Shown: one piece after another, positions 36,206 to 41,358 of the stretch
How the letters are laid out: every line of letters starts with the position of its first letter
How positions within the stretch are numbered: the stretch's first letter is position 1
Virus record (IMG/VR): IMGVR_UViG_3300031566_000130
Location: 1-41,358 of that record
Reading direction: 5' to 3' (one strand)
Source: a virus
DNA: 41,358 bases
Translations under genes and position numbers: made by a program
Notes under the pieces: model-generated
The model's database searches: none
Told to the model about the DNA's origin: nothing
Seen by the model: only the letters and a program-made list of their open reading frames with translations

Positions 36206-36434
36206 AACGATTTATATAAATTAATTATTGTATTTTGTTTTGGTTTTCCTGCATCGCAAAAATCAATTATTGCATTGATGTTCAATTTTGCAGGCGCAAA
36301 CATTTTAGGCAATGAAATATTATAATGTTTAGCCATCTCTTTTAATTTTGTACCGCTTTAGGTTTTAAATGTTCTTCGTTATCAATTAAGATACTTAGAG
36401 TTAAATAAACTATTTCAATCTGTAATTCTTTCAT
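36202..36434 (-). pseudogene. Frame-broken small gene (about 77 codons)
   Basis: Reads MKELQIEIVYLTLSILIDNE up to 'HLKPK', then the frame is lost at a short A run (about 36355-36360). If one A is restored it continues 'SGTKLKEMAKHYNISLPKMF', 'APAKLNINAIIDFCDAGKPK' and ends 'NLYKSL' overlapping the methylase ATG. The joined protein looks natural and its 77-codon length is a multiple of three once one base is added. The run is not a plausible slippery site. A real deletion or a homopolymer sequencing error would both explain it. Confidence 0.65.
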
Positions 36435-36445
36435 TTTTATTTTTG

Positions 36446-36664
36446 TTAATCATTATTCACTACAACACCAATAAACCACTTAAATGTAAGCATTTCATGC
36501 CTTGCAAGGAACTCAAGTTCATCTTTATCATAAAAATATAACTTAGCTTTTTGTGTTCTTTCCGTTCGTAATATGAGTTTATACATTATGTTACCTAGCA
36601 AGATATTAATATTATACCCCTTGCCGAACATTCCTTTTTCTTTGCCTATTCCAAAATATTTCAT
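36446..36664 (-). CDS. Hypothetical protein, 72 aa
   Basis: Begins MKYFGIGKEKGMFGKGYNIN. It has a beta-rich hydrophobic middle ('ILLGNIMYKLILRTERTQKA') and a hydrophobic C-terminal region ('MLTFKWFIGVVVNND') that may enter the membrane. The gene follows the dispersed element at 36704-36733. No family is recognised. Confidence 0.5.
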   Translation of the reverse strand: MKYFGIGKEKGMFGKGYNINILLGNIMYKLILRTERTQKAKLYFYDKDELEFLARHEMLTFKWFIGVVVNND

Positions 36665-36682
36665 AATTAAAAGTTTAAATTA

Positions 36683-36700
36683 TTTCGTTATGTAACGAAA
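36683..36700 (-). repeat. Perfect 8-bp inverted repeat TTTCGTTA-TG-TAACGAAA
   Basis: An 18-nt palindromic structure with a 2-nt centre, directly next to the post-gene element, between the 264-aa gene and the 72-aa gene. The other copies keep only one arm (TTTCGTT...). It could be an operator or the outer end of the element. Confidence 0.7.
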
Positions 36701-36703
36701 AAA

Positions 36704-36733
36704 GTTATATACAAAACACAAACATATATGTTA
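36704..36733 (-). repeat. Dispersed post-gene element, copy after the 264-aa gene
   Basis: Identical over 30 bases to the copies at 18868, 19341 and (reverse strand) 16460. It lies about 18 nt after the stop codon of the 264-aa gene and in the same orientation relative to it. Confidence 0.9.
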
Positions 36734-36750
36734 TGCACAACACAATTAAA

Positions 36751-37545
36751 CTACTTCTGTTGCATTAATTCGAGTTGAGTTTGTTTAAGTGCTATTTCGT
36801 TTTTTAGTTTTTCAACTTCATTTTCATTCTCTGTTTGCAATAACTCTGTTTTCCTTTTAAGTAAATCGTCATTTAGATAAATATCCTGTATTCTTTTCAA
36901 ATCCCAGTCAGTTAGCTTGGCTTTTGAAGCCTTATTTTTAATAACTTCGGTAATCTCATCATCCGTTTTATCAACTAAAACACCAACCTCTTTGTCAATA
37001 CTCATACCGTAATCAGAACTATTTTCGTAAAGTCTTGACGTACTTATTGAAATATCTTCATCAGTTATCGAAAATCCAAAATTAATCTTAAATCCGTACT
37101 GGCCAGAACGCCAACCTTCCTTTTTTTTCAAATCAACAGGATTATAGTTTTCTACAACAGTTAACCGATTCGCAGTCATTAAAGCTTCTTTGTTTATTAT
37201 CAGCTTTTTCAAGTCAGTTTCTGTTTTTTTAAGCGTTCTTATTTGCGCTGAAATTTGCGCATTTTCTAAACTTAATTTTCTATGTTTTTGCTCAGTTTCT
37301 TGAAGTATGTTTTTTGCTGCCAATATCTTAACATCAAACAAATGCTCGGGAGGCTTTGTAAATAATTCAGAAACTATTTTTTCTTCGCCTGTATCTTCGT
37401 ACATCTCGCCCTCATAAGCATCATATTCAAATACTGGTGCAATTAAATATTTATTGTCGGTTATCTTTTCAATTAATTGAGCTTTTTGCCCATCTTTCAA
37501 ATATACTGTATTGTCCATTGTTCTGTATTTTAATGATTTTCCCAT
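36751..37545 (-). CDS. Coiled-coil protein, 264 aa
   Basis: Begins MGKSLKYRTMDNTVYLKDGQ. An N-terminal beta domain ('KAQLIEKITDNKYLIAPVFE'), a coiled coil (about 85-125, 'ENAQISAQIRTLKKTETDLK'), a middle beta region 'SGQYGFKINFGFSITDEDIS', and a second coiled coil at the end ('NEVEKLKNEIALKQTQLELM'). It may bridge or oligomerise. It is followed by the dispersed element, so it could be a cassette-borne gene. No family is recognised. Confidence 0.6.
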   Translation of the reverse strand: MGKSLKYRTMDNTVYLKDGQKAQLIEKITDNKYLIAPVFEYDAYEGEMYEDTGEEKIVSELFTKPPEHLFDVKILAAKNILQETEQKHRKLSLENAQISAQIRTLKKTETDLKKLIINKEALMTANRLTVVENYNPVDLKKKEGWRSGQYGFKINFGFSITDEDISISTSRLYENSSDYGMSIDKEVGVLVDKTDDEITEVIKNKASKAKLTDWDLKRIQDIYLNDDLLKRKTELLQTENENEVEKLKNEIALKQTQLELMQQK

Positions 37546-37578
37546 TTTTTTAATATACTTTAAGTTGTTGCGTTATAG

Positions 37579-37776
37579 CTAAACTATTTCTTTCATTTTT
37601 TTTACGTCTCTCAACGTGATTGCCGTTCTTAATTTAACCGCCTCCCAGTATTCAATTAATAGTTCTTTTGCTTCAGCAAAACTATCGGCTTGTTGATAGT
37701 ACTTATATGTATCTATCTTAAACCTTGAATTTAACGGCATTATAGATGCTTCATCAAAATCAATTGCATATTTCAT
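37579..37776 (-). CDS. Hypothetical protein, 65 aa
   Basis: Begins MKYAIDFDEASIMPLNSRFK. Short, with a helical second half ('ADSFAEAKELLIEYWEAVKL' and 'RTAITLRDVKKMKEIV'). It has its own class-2 promoter (37799-37829) and stands alone between the Dam-type methylase and the coiled-coil gene. Function unknown. Confidence 0.6.
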   Translation of the reverse strand: MKYAIDFDEASIMPLNSRFKIDTYKYYQQADSFAEAKELLIEYWEAVKLRTAITLRDVKKMKEIV

Positions 37777-37798
37777 ATTTTTTTAAATTTTTATATTA

Positions 37799-37829
37799 CA
37801 AATATACTCGCTCTATCGTTTAGAATCAA
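37799..37829 (-). promoter_or_regulatory. Promoter before the 65-aa gene (class 2)
   Basis: On the minus strand: TTG (37829-37827), 20 nt, TATATTTG (37806-37799), embedded in ATTTATATTGATTCTAAA as at 33447-33477. It lies immediately after the end of the Dam-type methylase. Confidence 0.8.
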
Positions 37830-37842
37830 TATAAATAGAGTG

Positions 37843-38610
37843 TTAGAACAATTTTAATTGTCTATCTTCGTAGTTCGTTATTAATATTTCAGTCCGTCTA
37901 TTTTTCAAATTAATCCGCTCTCCGATTATAATGACGTTCAGGTTTCTTTTTTTTGCTTCTTGGATAACAAACTCATTATCAAACTCAGAAACTGCAAACT
38001 TGCAACCTGTGTTTATGTTTGCATTTAACAAGTCAGTAAAATATATTTTATTCCAATTTTGATTCTCATAGTTTGAGCCTGTGCCTAAGTAGGGAGGGTC
38101 GTTGTATATAAATGTTGTACTAACGTCTTCCCTATGTCTGAATGATATACTTTTTATGAATTTAACACAATCCGTATTATTGAATTGAACATCTTGTAGT
38201 AGTTCAAATGATTTATCAATCTTTTGAAAAAAAATTTTTTTTAAATTACTTCTTTTATAGCTTAAAGTATCCATTCTCCCTAAGTAAGTAAAATTACTTA
38301 AAAACAAAAATCGTAAAGCTTTTTTTACTGGCTCTGTTTCTTTGTTTTTCTTCCAGTAATTTAATAAATCTGAATGAATTGGCATCAAATAAACCGCTTC
38401 TTCAAGTTCTTTTTTTTGGTTCATTACTACTTGAAATAAATTGTAAACATCTGAATCCAAATCATTTACTATATTATATTTTGCAAGCGGTTTATTAAAA
38501 AACATTCCACCAGCTCCGAAAAAAGGTTCTATATACGCAATGTGCGCAGGGAAATATTCTTGTATTTTCATAGCTATTTTACTTTTGTTTCCCAATCTGC
38601 TTAGTATCAT
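37843..38610 (-). CDS. dam: Dam-type DNA N6-adenine methyltransferase (D12 class)
   Basis: 255 aa. 'LSRLGNKSKIAMKIQEYFP' is the N-terminal K-containing motif X. 'IEPFFGAGGMFF' (27-38) is the SAM-binding motif I. 'FIYNDPPYLGTGSNY' (167-181) holds the catalytic DPPY (171-174). 'NVIIIGERINLKNRRTEILI' matches the end of MethyltransfD12 (PF02086) proteins. It would methylate adenine in a short site such as GATC, although the target is not predictable here. Protection against restriction is likely. It lies between the helicase loader and small unknown genes. Confidence 0.9.
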   Translation of the reverse strand: MILSRLGNKSKIAMKIQEYFPAHIAYIEPFFGAGGMFFNKPLAKYNIVNDLDSDVYNLFQVVMNQKKELEEAVYLMPIHSDLLNYWKKNKETEPVKKALRFLFLSNFTYLGRMDTLSYKRSNLKKIFFQKIDKSFELLQDVQFNNTDCVKFIKSISFRHREDVSTTFIYNDPPYLGTGSNYENQNWNKIYFTDLLNANINTGCKFAVSEFDNEFVIQEAKKRNLNVIIIGERINLKNRRTEILITNYEDRQLKLF

Positions 38611-38634
38611 TTTTTATTTTCTCCTACTTGTTTT

Positions 38635-39450
38635 TTAAACGTTTCTGTTTTCTCCTTTAAAATGAATTATGTTGTATTGATGTTGAAAACGGTTATATAA
38701 ATCGTCTGGAAGTAATTCTTTTAATTGCGTTGGAGTTAAAAGGCTTGTTATAATTGTATTTGCTTGACCAAATAACCAAATAGAATATCTATCATATAAA
38801 AATCGGATAAGAATATCTTTAATGTCATTACCGAAAAATTTTGTAAGTCCGTTGAATTTCAAATCGTCTAAAAAAATATTAAGCGGAGTTCCTTCAAATT
38901 TTTTTTCTTCGATGTTATATGTATATTTATTTATATTATTTTCGAGTTCGTAGGATGTTGCCATCATGTTTTGCTCAACTTTTTTAAAAAATCTTTTTTT
39001 TGCATTATGCCTTTTATAAAAAATATCGGTCATTATTTCACAAAGTGCATTTACTGTAGAACTCTTTCCTGAACCTTTAACGCCACACACAAATAAATCT
39101 TTATTTATATTTTGCGTTTCATTCGTTTTGTTATCGTTAAAAAATTCATTGTCATGAAAAAACCAACCCAGCATTAATCTCATTTCTTTTTTGTTTTGCT
39201 CAAATCGCCATTGTTTACCATTCGGTTCATTGGCATTTAACACCATTTTAAGAGTACTAGCGGCACTTTTAAAGTTATCCTCGTCTGTTATATCAAATAT
39301 CTTATAAGAATGCCTTAAATAGGCTTTATTTAGATATTTCTTTAAATTATTCGATAAGTCTTTATTATCGATATTTTCTTCTATTTTTTCGTTTTTTTTA
39401 TCTTTGTTTGCTACTGCATTTAATAAATTCTTACCATTCAAGTCTTTCAT
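38635..39450 (-). CDS. DnaC-like helicase loader / AAA+ ATPase
   Basis: 271 aa. The P-loop 'VCGVKGSGKSSTVNAL' (Walker A, residues 123-131) is followed by Walker B 'NIFLDDLKFN' (191-200). 'FGQANTIITSLLTPTQLKEL' with 'LPDDLYNRFQHQYNIIHFKG' is the sensor and arginine-finger region of DnaC/IstB-type ATPases. The N-terminal 100 residues are charged helix. With the initiator-like protein next to it, it probably loads the host replicative helicase on phage DNA. Its 5' end overlaps the initiator gene by 20 nt. Confidence 0.8.
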   Translation of the reverse strand: MKDLNGKNLLNAVANKDKKNEKIEENIDNKDLSNNLKKYLNKAYLRHSYKIFDITDEDNFKSAASTLKMVLNANEPNGKQWRFEQNKKEMRLMLGWFFHDNEFFNDNKTNETQNINKDLFVCGVKGSGKSSTVNALCEIMTDIFYKRHNAKKRFFKKVEQNMMATSYELENNINKYTYNIEEKKFEGTPLNIFLDDLKFNGLTKFFGNDIKDILIRFLYDRYSIWLFGQANTIITSLLTPTQLKELLPDDLYNRFQHQYNIIHFKGENRNV

Positions 39451-40135
39451 AGTCTTTTTCTGTATTTATGATTGGTTTGATAACTTCTTCTTGTTTCTTA
39501 TTTTGATTATAGCTATTACTTTCCCAAAATGCCAATCTTTTTTTTAAATCGAATGTTTTTTGTTTCTCAAAGTGCATTTTTTCGGAATTATCATTTGCCT
39601 GAGTCCAGTAATTGCAGAAGTTCAAAATATTCTTTTCAGTCCAAAATTTTGAATCTTTTAATTCACTTACTAATTTTTTTACTTTTTCATTAAAATCATT
39701 TTCACGCTCAATTTTATTTTTCTCTTTACTTTCCTTTACTTTACTTTCCTTTACTTTAGGCGTGTTACGTACGTGTTCGTAACACGTTACATTATTTGTA
39801 TCTATTTGTTTTTCACGCCATTCTGAAATTCTTTTTCTGTTTTTTTCTTTTTTTATTTGGTACTTTTCACTAAAGTTTAGCAGATTCTCATTGAAAACAC
39901 AACCATTTCTTAATGAAAGTACATTGATTTCATACATAAAATGCAGTTGTTTTTCGAGTTTTTTTCTTATGTTTAGTTGCGTTTTTAGTACACTTTCTAA
40001 TACTGGTTTTTCTTGTGCTGCCAGTTTTTCAAGTATTGTGTAAAATAAGCCTAAGCCTTCAAATCCGTACTTCATGTATATCATTGTAATCTTTTCATCA
40101 TTGAAAGCATTTGAATCGTGTAGAAAGTACTTCAT
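39431..40135 (-). CDS. DUF4373-type replication initiator-like protein
   Basis: 234 aa. The start 'MKYFLHDSNAFNDEKITMIY' and 'MKYGFEGLGLFYTILEKLAA' match the DUF4373 (Lin1244/Lin1753) N-terminal domain of phage replication proteins, a winged-helix origin-binding type. The middle is basic, 'KKEKNRKRISEWREKQ' and 'PKVKESKVKESKEKNK'. The C-terminal domain (residues 160-210) is helical, as in DnaD-like tails. It precedes the helicase loader, as initiator/loader pairs do in other phages. An origin may lie within its gene, but I see no clear iteron array. Confidence 0.8.
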   Translation of the reverse strand: MKYFLHDSNAFNDEKITMIYMKYGFEGLGLFYTILEKLAAQEKPVLESVLKTQLNIRKKLEKQLHFMYEINVLSLRNGCVFNENLLNFSEKYQIKKEKNRKRISEWREKQIDTNNVTCYEHVRNTPKVKESKVKESKEKNKIERENDFNEKVKKLVSELKDSKFWTEKNILNFCNYWTQANDNSEKMHFEKQKTFDLKKRLAFWESNSYNQNKKQEEVIKPIINTEKDYERLEW

Positions 40136-40145
40136 AGCTTTATTA

Positions 40146-40316
40146 TTACATTTTATTACACTGGCTTACAAAATTGTTTGGATTATTTAATCGCTTACAG
40201 GCATTTAATATAATTTCTTCAATAAATTCTTTTGTTGTTTTATTACTCAAGAATGCAGCTAATTTTATTTTATTAAACTGTTCATCTGGAATGTCTATTG
40301 TTTTTCTTTTTTTCAT
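40146..40316 (-). CDS. Small ribbon-helix-helix-like protein, 56 aa
   Basis: ATG-initiated ORF MKKRKTIDIPDEQFNKIKLA then AFLSNKTTKEFIEEIILNAC. A short strand (RKTIDIP) followed by two helices with basic residues fits the RHH/CopG fold of small DNA-binding regulators. It precedes the initiator gene by 11 nt and is the best regulator candidate in the genome. Operator sites were not identified. Confidence 0.65.
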   Translation of the reverse strand: MKKRKTIDIPDEQFNKIKLAAFLSNKTTKEFIEEIILNACKRLNNPNNFVSQCNKM

Positions 40317-40351
40317 AGTTATAATATTATTATATTACGCTTTTATTTAAA

Positions 40352-40374
40352 AAAGGGGACTTTCGCCCCCTACA
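40352..40374 (-). terminator. Terminator between exonuclease-side genes and the RHH-like gene
   Basis: On the minus strand GGGG and CCCC enclose GCGAAAGT with extra G/C next to the stem, followed by TTTTTT. It lies between the 50-aa membrane protein gene and the RHH-like gene and would end the recombination transcript that includes the exonuclease. Confidence 0.8.
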
Positions 40375-40409
40375 GTCCTAGCAACATGAGCCGCTAAGGT
40401 AGTCATGTT

Positions 40410-40562
40410 TTAAACATTTACAAAATTAATTATTGCATCTATTAACATTCTCGGACTGTTACTAATGCAAATATCATGTATTAATACGGTGAAAAATAAA
40501 AGTGTATATACAACAAGCACGGACGCAATCCAGTTAATTATAAACATTGCTATTTTTTTCAT
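40410..40562 (-). CDS. Small membrane protein, 50 aa
   Basis: ATG-initiated ORF MKKIAMFIINWIASVLVVYT then LLFFTVLIHDICISNSPRML. One long hydrophobic helix (residues 6-28) with a short polar tail. The start overlaps the end of the exonuclease gene by 29 nt. A host-membrane function, such as exclusion of other phages or a small inhibitor, is possible but not supported by sequence. Confidence 0.6.
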   Translation of the reverse strand: MKKIAMFIINWIASVLVVYTLLFFTVLIHDICISNSPRMLIDAIINFVNV

Positions 40563-41259
40563 ATCCTCTTATTATTTGTTTTTTCAGGAATTCCAGTTTC
40601 AAATTAGCTTCATTTAAGCGTTCAGAAATTAAGTTTTGAGCGTCAAAATCGGGATAAATAACTACGTCAATAATACGTAAGTCGATGCCTTTTTCTTCGT
40701 TTAAAAACTTCTTATGAAACGAAATAAAACGAGCTTCTGACAATTCGGAAATAAGTAAACCCATTTGTATTTGATAAAAATATTTAGGTTCTAGTACCTT
40801 TAACAAAGCGCCTTTGTCTTTGACATTTGGGTTTAGTAATTGTGCAAATTTTGAGTGGCTTTTTTGAGTAAAAGGACATTTTATTTCTATTAAAAAATTG
40901 TTCTCAAAAGGGTGGAATACTACACCATCAAGCGAAACGCCGCAATTTGGATACTTTTCATTCGTAATGAATCCATATTCATAGATAGGTAGCCCGATCA
41001 TATTTTCATAAATACCACGTGCGATTGGTTCGGTGTCGGTCCCGTGTTGCATTGCTTTGCTTGAAATTTCATCTAGTTCACCAGTGCAATACTCTCCAAA
41101 TTTCTCAATTATAAGACTTTCGCCTGTTTTCCCTGGTCCTTTAGCTCCGCAAAGGTCGGAAACGTTTGAAGCTGAAAAAACACCTGCTTTTATTTTTTTC
41201 CATTCGTCCGACCCTTGAATTAGGTTCTCATAAATTTTTATTTCTTTATTAAATTTCAT
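40534..41259 (-). CDS. YqaJ/lambda-type exonuclease (PD-(D/E)XK)
   Basis: 241 aa from the ATG at 41259 (MKFNKEIKIYEN); an extended TTG start at 41304 would run through the leader hairpin. Motifs, numbered on the longer form: 'QGSDEWKKIKAGVFSASNV' (30-48), 'MQHGTDTEPIARGIYE' (85-100, E92), 'SLDGVVF' (124-130, D126) and 'LIEIKCP' (138-144, E140/K142), then 'YQIQMGLLI'. This order is diagnostic for the YqaJ/lambda Exo family, which resects 5' strands to give 3' tails for RecT. The gene is read from the early transcript that crosses the circular junction. Confidence 0.9.
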   Translation of the reverse strand: MKFNKEIKIYENLIQGSDEWKKIKAGVFSASNVSDLCGAKGPGKTGESLIIEKFGEYCTGELDEISSKAMQHGTDTEPIARGIYENMIGLPIYEYGFITNEKYPNCGVSLDGVVFHPFENNFLIEIKCPFTQKSHSKFAQLLNPNVKDKGALLKVLEPKYFYQIQMGLLISELSEARFISFHKKFLNEEKGIDLRIIDVVIYPDFDAQNLISERLNEANLKLEFLKKQIIRGYEKNSNVYN

Positions 41260-41358
41260 GCTGCTAAGTTTTAAAGGGGCGTGAACCCCTTTTATTATAA
41301 ACAACCAAAAACAGACAATACACGCTTGTAAGTTTCTGATATTTCATTAATATTTATA
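41230..41358. repeat. Right copy of the terminal direct repeat
   Basis: Second copy of the sequence at 1-129, with 126 identical bases then one mismatch two bases before the window ends. It contains the exonuclease start codon (41257-41259 on the minus strand) and the leader hairpin. Joining the two copies makes the minus-strand early genes run without a break from the DUF4494 gene into the exonuclease. Confidence 0.95.

Noticed and set aside
36350-36362. Programmed frameshift at the broken 77-codon gene
   Set aside because: The local sequence CCT-AAA-GCG is not slippery for either direction with good re-pairing, and no stimulatory structure is evident. A deletion or sequencing error is simpler.
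1-41358. Terminal direct repeat as a transposon or LTR end
   Set aside because: The repeat is coding and leader DNA of the exonuclease, lies exactly at both window ends, and no transposase or integrase is present. Circular closure explains it.

Overview
The window looks like one complete tailed-phage (Caudoviricetes) genome, opened at an arbitrary point. Its first 126 bases recur exactly at the right end (41230-41355), so the molecule closes into a circle of about 41.2 kb. This is inferred either as a circularly permuted, headful-packaged genome or as an assembly overlap. The host is almost certainly a Bacteroidetes bacterium of Flavobacterium type. The DNA is very AT-rich, promoters follow the Bacteroidetes pattern TTTG (or TTG) - 19/20 nt - TAnnTTTG, Shine-Dalgarno sites are rare, and several genes belong to families typical of Bacteroidetes phages (DUF4494, DUF4373-type initiator, DUF6712-like connector). 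I see no integrase, no convincing CI-type repressor, no tRNA and no CRISPR array.

Nearly everything is on the minus strand, so transcription runs from high to low coordinates. Read that way around the circle: (1) 5.26 kb down to 0.07 kb and across the junction to about 40.1 kb is the recombination and early block: small proteins, a chimeric portal-fragment protein, an SMC/SbcC-like ATPase, a RecT/Bet annealing protein, DUF4494, a YqaJ/lambda-type exonuclease, and two tiny proteins. (2) 40.1-35.5 kb is replication and modification: DUF4373-type initiator, DnaC-like helicase loader, a Dam-type N6-adenine methylase, small unknowns, a frame-broken gene and a cytosine-5 methylase. (3) 35.3-33.5 kb is small and large terminase. 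(4) 33.4-31.1 kb holds small accessory genes, several with zinc-ribbon motifs. (5) 30.9-20.95 kb holds probable tail genes, including a candidate programmed -1 frameshift pair, a tail fibre, a second receptor-binding-like protein, and a RusA-type resolvase. (6) 20.7-18.9 kb is a run of tiny accessory genes, one with a premature stop, plus a Tad2-like (DUF2829) gene. (7) 18.7-5.5 kb holds a baseplate-like protein, two small membrane proteins, the tape measure, a ClpP-like protease fused to a scaffold, the major capsid protein, small head proteins, the portal and a head-tail connector.

Two plus-strand islands interrupt the virion genes: 11.05-12.69 kb (five small genes, one YopX-like and one ExoX-C-like) and 15.95-16.44 kb (one gene). 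Both end at strong bidirectional terminators. The order of virion modules is unusual: terminase first, then tail, tape measure, protease, capsid, and portal last, about 26 kb from the terminase.

The most interesting non-coding signal is a set of dispersed elements. A near-identical 30-bp sequence, containing a 12-bp palindrome, lies just after the stop codon of five scattered accessory genes on both strands, with a sixth degenerate copy. Several of these genes are also bounded by inverted GTTATGTG/CACATAAC-type ends or followed by foldable hairpins resembling integron attC sites. Together they suggest a cassette-like mode of accessory-gene acquisition. A second set is a triplicated early-type promoter, two copies on the minus strand and one on the plus strand. 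A third is a mosaic duplication of about 245 bp of the portal gene, fused to an unrelated N-terminus.
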